From NCBI GenBank assembly GCA_016708265.1, contig JADJGA010000003.1:744001-808000 (forward strand): DNA of 64,000 nucleotides, written 5' to 3'. This stretch comes from Saprospiraceae bacterium. Its GTDB lineage: Bacteria; Bacteroidota; Bacteroidia; Chitinophagales; Saprospiraceae. This document shows positions 8,166-17,293 of this stretch, piece after piece. Every line of letters begins with the position of its first letter. The first letter of the stretch is position 1. Under the pieces are notes generated by a model. That model searched no databases and was not told where the DNA came from. It saw only the letters and a list, made by a program, of their open reading frames with translations. The position numbers and the translations under genes are program-made.

Positions 8166-11100
8166 ATGAAATATTTATCTATCATTCTATTTGTATCTTT
8201 ATTTTTTAATCCTTTCATTTATTCTCAAGGAAATTGGACAAATTTCACTACAGAAGGTAATATAAATGACATTCTTATTGACAGCAATCTTGTTTGGGTG
8301 GGATCCCAAGGTGGTTTAACTTGTACTAATTTAGAAACAGGTGAGTTTAAAACTTTTCTTGCGGGCAATAGTCCAATAGTTGGTGGTGGCATTTCTGAAA
8401 TTGAAAAACATCCGGATGGGTCATTATGGTTCGGAAGTGAAAATGCCGGAATTTTTAATTTAAAAAATGGAGAATGGACACAATTTTATCAAAATATTGT
8501 TACAGATGAATATGAAAATATTAGTAACTTACAGATTACAAAAGATGGAGACGTGTGGTTTTTTGAAGATAAAAATGGAAGTCAGATTAATAATAAATTA
8601 TTTCGAATTAGAAACGGTAATATAAAATCTTTTGATAATTTGCCTAATTACCAAAATTCATTTTATGTTGTAGATCAGAATACTTTATATATGACTTTTG
8701 GAAATAATTTATTTAAATATGATATTGAACAAGAGAAAGTTATTTATTCGTATGGTCCAGAAAATAGTATAATTTCTAAGAATGATGAATTTAGAGATAT
8801 AATTACTGACAAAAAAGGAAATTTAATATTAACGACAAAGGAAAGAATTCTACATTTGAAAAACGATACGCTATCTATAATTTCTACTCCCGGAGTTTCA
8901 TTATTATGGTCATTTAAAGATGATAACAATAATATATTTTTACAAGCTTATTTAGATGAACCAAACGGAATCAGACTTATAAAATATGATGGCGAAAAAT
9001 TTACATACATAAAAGATCATAATTTATCTCCGTATCCATTAGATAAAACCCCAATTTTCTATTCAGCAGACGCTTCAGGAAGTATTTATGCAGGGTTTTA
9101 TGATATTAATGATGATAGAATTATCTTTAAATTTGATGGAAGTAAATGGACTCATATCAGAACACAAATTAAACCATTAATGTCAAATTATTTAGACGAT
9201 GTAAAATCAGATTGTAATGGGAATATTTGGTTTACCGGAGTTTTCGGTACAGATGTAAAAAATTATGATGAAACATGGCAAAGAATTAAAATACCCTATG
9301 GAGAAAATAAAGTTTTTATACCCAATTATGTCTGTTTTGATACATCAAATTGTGATATTTGGTTGACAAATAATTATACCGATCAAGATACTGAAAGACC
9401 AGGATTAATAAGAATTTCAGGAAATGATACTACAACTTTTTTAACTAATGTTGAAGATATATATTCAATAGTATGTGCTAAAAATGGTAGAGTTTATTTT
9501 TATTCTGTCTCCAGTGGATTTGGATATATTGAAAACGATGTGGAATTTTTCATCAATGAATTTAAAAAATATGAACCCATACATTCAATGGTGAGTGATA
9601 AAGAAAGCAATATTTATTTAGCTTCATATAAATTTGGTCTAACAAAATATGATGGCAAATCTTTTACTTATTTAGGTTCAGGTGAAGGAAGTAATTCCGG
9701 ATTTAGTGTATTTATTGATAATGATGGGTTTATATGGTTAACTGCGAAGCAAGGGCTGATGCAGTACGATGGATTAACTTGGCACAATTATACAGATGTT
9801 TGGCCTAAAAGTATGGTAAATGGAATGGCCCAAGACAAGAAAGGAAATTATTGGGTATCAACCTGGAAAGACGGATTATTTTATTGGAACAAAAACTCAA
9901 AACAAAAATATAATATTTTAAATTCAGGATTAAATACTAACCACCTTTCAAATGTTGGATTAGATCACAATGGGAACTTAATGGTTGCATCAAGTAATGG
10001 TGCTTCATTTTTAGAAATTCCAAATATTCAGTTGAATTATAGAGGAACCGGAACAGTATTTTTTGACTCTGATAAAAATGGAATTTATAATGATTCAATT
10101 GACATTCTGATGCCGGGACAAAAAGTAACAGACTTAGAACTCAATTCATGGGCTATTACTAATAGCATGGGACAATATAGATTTTACAGCAATCAAAGCT
10201 CAAATCACCAATATGAGCTTAAACTTGAGCCAAATGCAGAATCAACAACAGATAATCCAAATTCTGGTAATATTTTTAATTCTAACAGTAATTTACCTGA
10301 TTTTGGATTCTGGAAAGAATATAACAATGATGTTAACATTTTAGTAACAAATTTTTCACCAATTTGTAATAGAGAATTTATTGTTCAAATAAATTTACTA
10401 AACAAGAATGTCAAGAAAATTAGTGGGATTTTAAAACTTAGTTACAGTAATGGACTAAATTTTATAAAAAGTTCAATTCCTATTAAGGAAAATTCTAATA
10501 GTCTAATAACCTTTGACCCAATTTACTTAAATAGCTTAGAAGGACAAAACATCAAATTAATTTTTAAAGCACCAGGCATTGAAGAAGATGAAACTGAAAT
10601 TTATTTCAATGCAGTCTTTGAAACCGATGGGATAAGTTTTGCAGATAGCACATCAGATATTGTTCTATGCTCATACGATCCAAATAACAAAAAAGTAGAA
10701 CCAACTGGACATTTTAAGGACAATACTTCTTTGATTGCAGATCCACTAAAATATACAATAAGATTTCAAAATGAAGGAACTTATAATGCCTTTGACATTA
10801 CAATTATTGATACCCTGGATTCAAATTTTGATCCTTCATCATTTAATTTATTAGCATCAAGCCATGATGTGGAAACAAATATAGCCTCAAATGGAATAAT
10901 CACATTCTTTTTCCGAAATATAAATTTACCTCCAAAATCTGAAGATGAAGTTGGTAGTCAAGGATTTGTCTCCTTCTGTATAAATACATTTTCTAATGTA
11001 AATAATAAACAGGAAATTCGAAATGCTGCAGGTATATTTTTTGATTTCAATCTTCCAATTTTTACAAATTTAACAAAATGGTATGTCGCAAAGGAATTGC

Positions 11101-11357
11101 CATTAAACTTTGAAGAAAAAGACATAATTGTTTATCCAAATCCATTTAGAAATCAATTTTCTATTCAATCAAAAAAAGAAAATATCAAAGAAGTAAGAGT
11201 TCAAAATATAATAGGACAATTTGTATATAATAAAACTCACCAAAACCCATCATTAAATGCAGATATCGAAATTAGCTACGCTCCTGCAGGTATATACTTA
11301 GTAAATATTGTTACTATTAACAATGACATTATATCTTTGAAGATCATTAAAAACTAA
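8166..11357 (+). CDS. Large beta-propeller surface protein with SdrD-B-like domain and T9SS sorting tail
   Basis: A 1063-residue exported protein. Signal peptide: MKYLSIILFVSLFFNPFIYSQ. Residues ~25-640 are repeated blades of the two-component-regulator-propeller type, each with a D-x-x-G-x-x-W pattern (DSNLVWVGSQGGL, HPDGSLWFGSENAG, DNDGFIWLTAKQGL, DKKGNYWVSTWKDGL). Residues ~640-700 (GTVFFDSDKNGIYN, then GQYRFYSN) resemble an SdrD B-like/carboxypeptidase-regulatory beta sandwich. At ~830-960, CSYDPNNKK and YTIRFQNEGTYNAFDITIIDTLD match the conserved-repeat domain common before T9SS tails. The tail (VYPNPFRNQFSI, AGIYLVNI) is a type A sorting domain. It has no histidine kinase module, so it is not a hybrid two-component sensor. 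A surface adhesin or binding role is inferred. Confidence 0.82.
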   Translation: MKYLSIILFVSLFFNPFIYSQGNWTNFTTEGNINDILIDSNLVWVGSQGGLTCTNLETGEFKTFLAGNSPIVGGGISEIEKHPDGSLWFGSENAGIFNLKNGEWTQFYQNIVTDEYENISNLQITKDGDVWFFEDKNGSQINNKLFRIRNGNIKSFDNLPNYQNSFYVVDQNTLYMTFGNNLFKYDIEQEKVIYSYGPENSIISKNDEFRDIITDKKGNLILTTKERILHLKNDTLSIISTPGVSLLWSFKDDNNNIFLQAYLDEPNGIRLIKYDGEKFTYIKDHNLSPYPLDKTPIFYSADASGSIYAGFYDINDDRIIFKFDGSKWTHIRTQIKPLMSNYLDDVKSDCNGNIWFTGVFGTDVKNYDETWQRIKIPYGENKVFIPNYVCFDTSNCDIWLTNNYTDQDTERPGLIRISGNDTTTFLTNVEDIYSIVCAKNGRVYFYSVSSGFGYIENDVEFFINEFKKYEPIHSMVSDKESNIYLASYKFGLTKYDGKSFTYLGSGEGSNSGFSVFIDNDGFIWLTAKQGLMQYDGLTWHNYTDVWPKSMVNGMAQDKKGNYWVSTWKDGLFYWNKNSKQKYNILNSGLNTNHLSNVGLDHNGNLMVASSNGASFLEIPNIQLNYRGTGTVFFDSDKNGIYNDSIDILMPGQKVTDLELNSWAITNSMGQYRFYSNQSSNHQYELKLEPNAESTTDNPNSGNIFNSNSNLPDFGFWKEYNNDVNILVTNFSPICNREFIVQINLLNKNVKKISGILKLSYSNGLNFIKSSIPIKENSNSLITFDPIYLNSLEGQNIKLIFKAPGIEEDETEIYFNAVFETDGISFADSTSDIVLCSYDPNNKKVEPTGHFKDNTSLIADPLKYTIRFQNEGTYNAFDITIIDTLDSNFDPSSFNLLASSHDVETNIASNGIITFFFRNINLPPKSEDEVGSQGFVSFCINTFSNVNNKQEIRNAAGIFFDFNLPIFTNLTKWYVAKELPLNFEEKDIIVYPNPFRNQFSIQSKKENIKEVRVQNIIGQFVYNKTHQNPSLNADIEISYAPAGIYLVNIVTINNDIISLKIIKN

Positions 11358-11600
11358 TATGCTGATTGTTTGATTATACTAAATACTAATAAATATATAG
11401 TATAATATTTGGTATAATGTCAGACATTACAGTTTTCCTCTTACTAAAGCGTCATGAGCCACCTGAAGCATAGAGTATTATAATAAAAATTGGATTTATC
11501 CTGATATACAAATTGCATCGTCATTATTGTATATGCTGACATGCAAGTGCATTGTCAGTACTTTTTAATACTTCACATCGGAATTACCTGTTTTTTGAGG

Positions 11601-11635
11601 CAAAAAAATAGCCACTTAATTGCTTAAATGGCTAT
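11601..11635 (-). terminator. Intrinsic terminator of atpD-atpC
   Basis: ATAGCCACTTAA pairs with TTAAATGGCTAT (one mismatch) around a TTGC loop. On the minus strand the stem runs straight into seven T residues. It lies about 20 bases past the atpC stop. The rest of 11358-11655 shows nothing else. Confidence 0.85.
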
Positions 11636-11655
11636 CATAATGGTTTTTCGATTTA

Positions 11656-11910
11656 TTAATCCACAATTCTTGCTTCCTGAACAAGTATAGCCAGCTCATT
11701 ATCTATAATTTCGATAAATCCGCTGTTAATACTGTAATTTATTATATTGCCATCGTCTTTGACGATTTTTACATTTCCTTCTGATAATGCTGATATCAAT
11801 GGAGCGTGTCCGTTCAATATCTGAAACTGTCCTGAAGCACCAGGTACCGTGACAGATTTCACCTGCCCTTTAAAAAACTCCTTTTCCGGTGATAAAACTA
11901 CAAGTTCCAT
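11656..11910 (-). CDS. atpC: ATP synthase F1 epsilon subunit
   Basis: An 84-residue epsilon subunit of F1Fo ATP synthase, part of the rotating central stalk that couples proton flow to ATP synthesis. It matches the N-terminal beta-sandwich domain: ELVVLSPEKEFFKGQVKSVTVPGASGQFQILNGHAPLISAL, then GFIEIIDNELAILV. It stops there, without the C-terminal helical hairpin that in other bacteria inhibits ATP hydrolysis; short forms are usual in Bacteroidota. It lies 9 bases after atpD on the same strand, and a strong terminator follows. The rest of the synthase genes are not in the window. Confidence 0.95.
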   Translation of the reverse strand: MELVVLSPEKEFFKGQVKSVTVPGASGQFQILNGHAPLISALSEGNVKIVKDDGNIINYSINSGFIEIIDNELAILVQEARIVD

Positions 11911-11919
11911 AAGTCTTAA

Positions 11920-13443
11920 TTAATTATATAACTCTTCTGCTTCTTTTATCAATTTCTCTCCGGCTTCAATAACTTCTTCAATAGTACCTTTAAGATTGAA
12001 AACTACTTCAGAATACTTATCCATTTCGCCATTCAGGATCATTTTAAATCCCTTGATTGTATCTTCGATTGGCACCAATGCTCCTGGTGTTCCTGTAAAC
12101 TGTTCTGCAACGTGAAACGGCTGCGATAAAAATCTTTGTATCTTCCTTGCCCTGTTCACTATCATTCTGTCTTCTTCTGAAAGTTCTTCCATTCCAAGAA
12201 TTGCAATGATATCCTGCAATTCTTTATACCTCTGCAAAATGTTTATGACTCTCTGAGCTGTATCATAATGATCGTCACCCAAAGTAGCTCTGTTCATGAT
12301 CCTGGAAGTAGAATCCAGCGGGTCGATAGCCGGATAGATACCAAGAGCTGCCAGTTTCCTGCTCAATACTGTAGTTGCATCAAGATGCGCGAAAGTTGTA
12401 GCAGGTGCAGGGTCTGTAAGGTCATCAGCCGGAACGTAAACTGCCTGTACTGATGTGATAGAGCCTCTCTTTGTTGAAGTGATCCTCTCCTGCATTATAC
12501 CCATTTCAGTAGCAAGCGTTGGCTGATATCCAACTGCAGAAGGCATACGGCCAAGTAAAGCTGAAACCTCTGAACCTGCCTGCGTGAAACGGAAAATATT
12601 ATCGATAAAGAATAAGATATCCTTGCCCCCATTTGGGTCATTAAGATCACCATCTCTGTAATACTCGGCAACTGTAAGTCCTGAAAGTGCAACCCTTGCA
12701 CGTGCTCCCGGAGGTTCATTCATCTGGCCAAATACCAGGGTTGCCTGAGATTTTCCAAGTTCCTCAAGGTCAACTTTCGTAAGATCCCAGCCACCTTTTT
12801 CCATATCTTCCATGAATTCTTTGCCATATCTGATGACATTAGACTCAAGCATTTCTCTCAACAGATCATTACCTTCCCTTGTCCTCTCCCCAACTCCTGC
12901 GAACACTGAAATACCTGCATAACCTTTTGCTATATTATTGATAAGTTCCATAATAAGAACTGTTTTTCCAACTCCGGCACCCCCAAATAATCCAATTTTA
13001 CCTCCTTTAAGATAAGGTTCGATCAGGTCTATAACTTTAATCCCTGTAAACAAAACTTCAGTTTCTACAGACAGATCTTCAAATCTCGGAGGTTTTCTAT
13101 GAATAGGATATGAGTCCTTGGTTTTTTCTACTGCACCTATCCCGTCAATTGCCTGTCCGATAACATTGAACAGCCTTCCTTTTATCTTTTCGCCAACAGG
13201 CATAGTTATGGTTTCTCCAGTGTCGTAAGCTAAATCTCCTCTTTTCAGTCCATCGGTAGAATCCATAGCAATACTCCTGATTGTATCTTCACCCAGGTGT
13301 TGCTGAACTTCAAGTATAAGACTTGTATCTCCCCTTTTAATCTCAAGTGCATTTAAAATTTCAGGTAGTTTTAAATCTTCACCAGAAAAAGTCACGTCAA
13401 CAACAGGACCTATGACCTGACTTACTTTTCCAAAATTTGACAT
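11920..13443 (-). CDS. atpD: ATP synthase F1 beta subunit
   Basis: The 507-residue catalytic beta subunit of the F1 head, at the inner face of the cytoplasmic membrane. The Walker A motif GGAGVGKT is at residues 154-161. It also has GERTREGNDL, the Walker B region (ILFFIDNIFRFTQAGSEVS) and LGRMPSAVGYQPTLATEMG. I start at MSNFGKVSQVIGPVVDV, the usual family N-terminus. A start 11 codons further upstream (13476) would overlap the -7 promoter element at 13474-13481, so it cannot be on the transcript. atpC follows after 9 bases, forming the two-gene unit often split from the other ATP synthase genes in this phylum. Confidence 0.97.
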   Translation of the reverse strand: MSNFGKVSQVIGPVVDVTFSGEDLKLPEILNALEIKRGDTSLILEVQQHLGEDTIRSIAMDSTDGLKRGDLAYDTGETITMPVGEKIKGRLFNVIGQAIDGIGAVEKTKDSYPIHRKPPRFEDLSVETEVLFTGIKVIDLIEPYLKGGKIGLFGGAGVGKTVLIMELINNIAKGYAGISVFAGVGERTREGNDLLREMLESNVIRYGKEFMEDMEKGGWDLTKVDLEELGKSQATLVFGQMNEPPGARARVALSGLTVAEYYRDGDLNDPNGGKDILFFIDNIFRFTQAGSEVSALLGRMPSAVGYQPTLATEMGIMQERITSTKRGSITSVQAVYVPADDLTDPAPATTFAHLDATTVLSRKLAALGIYPAIDPLDSTSRIMNRATLGDDHYDTAQRVINILQRYKELQDIIAILGMEELSEEDRMIVNRARKIQRFLSQPFHVAEQFTGTPGALVPIEDTIKGFKMILNGEMDKYSEVVFNLKGTIEEVIEAGEKLIKEAEELYN

Positions 13444-13473
13444 AAAGTTAATATTGTAGGTTAAAAAACTGTG

Positions 13474-13481
13474 CAAAGATA
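13474..13481 (-). promoter_or_regulatory. -7 promoter element of atpD-atpC
   Basis: TATCTTTG on the minus strand fits the Bacteroidota -7 consensus TAnnTTTG and is followed by GCA, as often seen. No clean TTTG is present at -33, only T-rich sequence. It fixes the atpD start at 13443 rather than 13476. Confidence 0.55.
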
Positions 13482-13769
13482 TGTTTCAAAAATCAATATT
13501 AAAAATTATAATTAGTTTTTTAATTCTATTTTTAAAAATATTAAATAATCATGTGCTTATATATCTAATCCGGGCAAGCCAGAACCAAAGAGTTAAATGA
13601 TTTAAGTTTATCGATTAACAATTTTTGAATTATGAATTCCAATACATTAAAAATCTTAATTCGTTAATCCTTGTTCGATATTTTCATTTCTTTTAATATA
13701 AAACGGAGTTCTATTGAATTATACCTAAAAATACACCATTTTGATTTTTATTACACTAATAATCAGAAT
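13482..13769. other. Intergenic region upstream of atpD
   Basis: AT-rich sequence between the end of the lptE-like gene and the atpD promoter, both on the minus strand. I see no gene, RNA or convincing hairpin in it. Confidence 0.4.
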
Positions 13770-14270
13770 TTACCAATTATTGAATGATGAATTTATGATT
13801 TCATTCAGAATATAATCAAATATTTCCTTGACCAGTTTATCCTGTTCTTCAGTAAGACTCTTGTCTTTTGGAAAATCTGAATAATGACTGAAAGTCTTGT
13901 CCCAGTTTTCCTTCTCGTGCTTTGAATTGGTGTAATTGACCTTGACTATAATCTCAAGACGGTTAAGTGAGCTTCCTTCCTGAGTAGGTGCCTGTGAAGT
14001 TACATTAAAAGACTGGATATTCCCGGAAAAAGTGATATCTGGGTCTGTATCATTATACACCAGGCTCGTCTCTTTTCTTACTTTGCTCCGCAATTCTTCT
14101 GAAAAACTTTGATTTAAATTGGCTGGAGAATTGAAAGCATTATTTTCAAAATCTTCCACATAATACGACTTTACATCAGGACTGATAGATATATCTTTAA
14201 ACGTATACAGTAAAAAACATGATGTAAACATTAAACTTGAAAGAAATAAAAAGAAAAGTACGTATTTCAT
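13770..14270 (-). CDS. lptE: LptE-like LPS-assembly lipoprotein
   Basis: A 166-residue lipoprotein. From MKYVLFFLFLSSLMFTSC the signal peptide ends in a lipobox with the acylated cysteine at residue 18. I chose this ATG (14270) over one 15 codons upstream because it places the signal sequence at the N-terminus. After it, FKDISISPDVKSYYVEDFENNA and the later DITFSGNIQSFNVTSQAP are typical of the Bacteroidota LptE family, the outer-membrane partner of LptD that plugs the barrel inserting lipopolysaccharide. The context supports it: in this phylum lptE commonly follows miaB and a sigma-54 activator, exactly the order here. The family is divergent, so the call rests on motif plus order. Confidence 0.8.
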   Translation of the reverse strand: MKYVLFFLFLSSLMFTSCFLLYTFKDISISPDVKSYYVEDFENNAFNSPANLNQSFSEELRSKVRKETSLVYNDTDPDITFSGNIQSFNVTSQAPTQEGSSLNRLEIIVKVNYTNSKHEKENWDKTFSHYSDFPKDKSLTEEQDKLVKEIFDYILNEIINSSFNNW

Positions 14271-14381
14271 AAAATTATTTGATTTTGTTACTATTAACCG
14301 GTCAGTAGCTGGCAACCTTCAGTCAGCATTCTTCAGTCAACCACTTACTGTAAACAATCTACAATTAACAATTATTTGCAA

Positions 14382-15647
14382 TTAAATATTTATATCGTAT
14401 TCCTTGATTTTCCTGTAAAGAGTTCTTTCAGAGAGCCCCAATTCATCTGCAGCATTTTTCCTTTTCCCGTTATGCTTTTTCAATGCTTTTATGATCAGGG
14501 TTTTTTCCATTTCGAATATATTAAGATTTTCATCCAGGATTTCAATCTCATATTTCTGCTCATCCCTGCCACGGTTTAAACCCGAGTCACTTTTATCTTC
14601 CTTTTTAATTTCAATTTCATATTCATCCGGGAAAATATCCGTATTTTTCAATCTGTTCTCACTGATCAATCTGTCATTTTCGTAGTCATAATCCTTAACA
14701 CTGACTGAAGGCAGACTCAGATCATTTATATTGACCAGATCATAAAACAATGATTTCAATTCACTGAGGTCCCGTTTCATATCAAAAAGAAATTTATAAA
14801 CCAGCTCCCTGTCCTTGATGTCTTCGACTGAAGGGTTTCCGAGTGAAACAGGAAGATTTCTTTTAGCAATATCAGGTACTATTTCCAGCAGTTTATCCAC
14901 AGAAATGAGTCTTTCATCCGAAAGTATCGACAATTTTTCAACCACATTTTTTAATTCTCTTATATTTCCCGGCCAACCGTAATTTCTTATCAATATCATG
15001 GCATCATCATCAGGTTCTATTGTCGGACTATTATATTTATCAGCAAAATCCCTTGCGAACTTCTTAAATAACAATAATATATCTTCAGTTCTTTCCCTGA
15101 GTGACGGAATAAATATAGGCACAGTATTTAATCTGTAATAAAGGTCTTCCCTGAATTTTTTTTCCTTTATTTTTTCCCGCAGGTCAACATTGGTAGCTGC
15201 AATAACCCTTATATCGGTATTGAGTACCTTGGATGAACCCACTCTTATGAACTCCCCGTTTTCGAGAACACGCAGCAGGTATGATTGGGTATCAAGAGGC
15301 ATTTCACCTACTTCATCAAGAAAAATGGTACCTCCGTTCACTGTTTCAAAATATCCTTTCCTGTCGGAGGTCGCTCCTGTGAATGATCCTTTTTCATGTC
15401 CAAACAATTCGGAATTAATTGTGCCGGCTGGGATAGCAGCACAATTGACTGCTATGAATTCATTATGTTTTCTTGAGCTCAGACTATGAATTATCTTTGA
15501 AAAGACTTCTTTCCCAACACCGCTGTCTCCCTGTATCAGAACAGTCAGGTCGGTATTGGCAACCCTGGCAGCAGAACTTAGAGCTCTGTCCAGTTTTTCT
15601 GAATTTCCGACTATTCCAAATCTCCTTTTAATAGACTGAAGTTCCAT
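14382..15647 (-). CDS. Sigma-54-dependent transcriptional activator (AAA+ and Fis HTH)
   Basis: A 421-residue enhancer-binding protein. The AAA+ domain begins almost at the N-terminus, so there is no receiver or sensor domain. Walker A GDSGVGKE lies at about residues 40-47. The sigma-54 contact loop is GSFTGA, Walker B is GTIFLDEVGEMP and the sensor segment is LRERTEDILLLFKKF. A variable acidic linker of roughly 100 residues follows. The Fis-type helix-turn-helix closes the protein (NAADELGLSERTLYRKIKEYDI). It uses ATP to open promoters bound by RpoN. It sits 5 bases downstream of miaB and upstream of lptE on the same strand. Without a sensor domain it is probably controlled by its level or by a partner. 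Confidence 0.92.
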   Translation of the reverse strand: MELQSIKRRFGIVGNSEKLDRALSSAARVANTDLTVLIQGDSGVGKEVFSKIIHSLSSRKHNEFIAVNCAAIPAGTINSELFGHEKGSFTGATSDRKGYFETVNGGTIFLDEVGEMPLDTQSYLLRVLENGEFIRVGSSKVLNTDIRVIAATNVDLREKIKEKKFREDLYYRLNTVPIFIPSLRERTEDILLLFKKFARDFADKYNSPTIEPDDDAMILIRNYGWPGNIRELKNVVEKLSILSDERLISVDKLLEIVPDIAKRNLPVSLGNPSVEDIKDRELVYKFLFDMKRDLSELKSLFYDLVNINDLSLPSVSVKDYDYENDRLISENRLKNTDIFPDEYEIEIKKEDKSDSGLNRGRDEQKYEIEILDENLNIFEMEKTLIIKALKKHNGKRKNAADELGLSERTLYRKIKEYDINI

Positions 15648-15652
15648 TTTTT

Positions 15653-17032
15653 TTAATTTTCAATTATTTCTCCTTTCAATGTGGCACTGGTGGCTTCCTT
15701 TATTATCACATTAACATAATCCCCTGATTTTAAATTGCCTTTGCCCGGGAAAATGATGACTTTATTTTGTGTATTTCTCCCTTTTAGTTCCTTTTCTGAT
15801 TTCTTTGATGTGCCTTCTATCAATACTTCAAAGATTTTGCCGATATCTCTTTTATTATGAGCCAGTGATATGGCATTCTGCAGTTTTATTATCTCATCCA
15901 GTCTTTTCTTTTTAACATCCAGAGGTATATCATCAGTCAGTTTGCGTTCTGCAATAGTTCTTGGCCTTTCAGAATAATAAAACATATATGACATACTGTA
16001 ATCAGCATACTTCATTATACTTAAAGTATCCTGATGTTCCTTTTCAGTCTCAGTACAGAAGCCTGAAATGATATCAGATGAAACAGCCACATCAGGAACT
16101 ATTTCATATATTTTGTCAATCCTGTTCGTATACCATTCCCTGTCATAAGTCCTGTTCATCAATTCAAGTATCCTGCTGTTACCCGACTGAACCGGAAGGT
16201 GGATGTATTTACAGATATTGTGATATTTTGCCATCATTTTTAAAACTTCATCAGTCATATCTTTTGGGTGAGATGTGGCGAACCTGACCCTCAGCAAAGG
16301 ATTTACCTTTGCAACCATTTCCAGTAGCAAAGCAAAACTTATAAATTCTCCTGTTTCAGGATTTTGCCAGTGATAACTGTCAACATTTTGCCCGAGCAAT
16401 GTTACCTCACGGTAACCCTTGCTGAAAAGATCATCGGCTTCAGCTACTATCGAAAAAGCATTGCGACTTCTCTCCCTGCCCCGTGTATAAGGGACTACAC
16501 AAAAAGAGCACATATTATTGCATCCCCTGGTAATTGTAATAAAAGCAGAAACTCCATTTTCATCAAGTCTGACAGGTTGTATATCATCGTACGTTTCTTC
16601 TTTGGACAGCAGAACATTGATCCCTTTATTGCCGTGTTTTGACCATTCTACAAGCTCAGGCAAGCTCCTGTAGGCATCAGGACCGACTACAATATCCACT
16701 ACTTTGTTTTCAAGGAATTCTTCTTTGAGTCTCTCTGCCATACAGCCAAGCACTCCGATCTTAAGATCCTTATTGTTCTTTTTCAGTTTTTTAAATTCCG
16801 TAAGTCTTTTAAGAACTGTTTTCTCCGCCTTATCTCTTATCGAACAGGTATTAATGAAAACCAGATCAGCTTCTTCAATATTTCTTGTAGCACTGTAACC
16901 TTCATTTCTCATGATCGAAGCCACTATTTCAGAATCACTGAATTTATTATTGACCTTCAGAGGATCAAAAAATACTTCTCCCTGCCTGGCTTCATCTATT
17001 TGTTTGTTATTCAATTCATTATCACTAAACAT
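15653..17032 (-). CDS. miaB: tRNA-2-methylthio-N6-dimethylallyladenosine synthase, first cluster cysteine missing
   Basis: A radical-SAM methylthiotransferase that adds a methylthio group to i6A37 of tRNAs reading UNN codons. From the ATG at 17032 it has 459 residues. The radical-SAM motif CNNMCSFC, the GRERSR segment and a C-terminal TRAM domain (GRNTQNKVIIFPGKGNLKSGDYV) are intact. The N-terminal UPF0004 domain normally has three cysteines for the auxiliary 4Fe-4S cluster. NTCSIRDKAE and GVLGCMAERLKEE are present, but the usual YIETYGCQMN segment just before SDSEIVASIM is absent: the protein reads GEVFFDPLKVNNKFSDSE. It looks like an in-frame loss of about 12 residues. A GTG start at 17068 would overlap the -7 element, so I reject it. 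Confidence 0.9.
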   Translation of the reverse strand: MFSDNELNNKQIDEARQGEVFFDPLKVNNKFSDSEIVASIMRNEGYSATRNIEEADLVFINTCSIRDKAEKTVLKRLTEFKKLKKNNKDLKIGVLGCMAERLKEEFLENKVVDIVVGPDAYRSLPELVEWSKHGNKGINVLLSKEETYDDIQPVRLDENGVSAFITITRGCNNMCSFCVVPYTRGRERSRNAFSIVAEADDLFSKGYREVTLLGQNVDSYHWQNPETGEFISFALLLEMVAKVNPLLRVRFATSHPKDMTDEVLKMMAKYHNICKYIHLPVQSGNSRILELMNRTYDREWYTNRIDKIYEIVPDVAVSSDIISGFCTETEKEHQDTLSIMKYADYSMSYMFYYSERPRTIAERKLTDDIPLDVKKKRLDEIIKLQNAISLAHNKRDIGKIFEVLIEGTSKKSEKELKGRNTQNKVIIFPGKGNLKSGDYVNVIIKEATSATLKGEIIEN

Positions 17033-17056
17033 AAAGTCATTAATTTCATCAGACTG

Positions 17057-17064
17057 CAAATATA
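17057..17064 (-). promoter_or_regulatory. -7 promoter element of the miaB operon
   Basis: TATATTTG on the minus strand followed by GCA, about 25 bases before the ATG at 17032. No clear -33 TTTG. It supports the shorter MiaB start. Confidence 0.45.
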
Positions 17065-17293
17065 TCACAAATATTCATATGATATGACATTTTGACAGAG
17101 AATTGTCCATTACAAGTCAATTATCAGCGGACATTAATTATTTTGTCAATGATAGATTTAACTTGTTTGTGAAAATTAGTCAACTTTTTTCAGAAATATT
17201 TATACTTTCAGAAATCACAATTTAATCAAAATGAAAGCATGATAATTATTCAAAGAAATAAAAATTACGTATGTTTGAATAAATTATTGGATC

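Noticed and set aside
8166..11357. Hybrid two-component sensor
   Set aside because: It has propeller repeats of that type, but no transmembrane, kinase or receiver domain; it ends in a T9SS tail.
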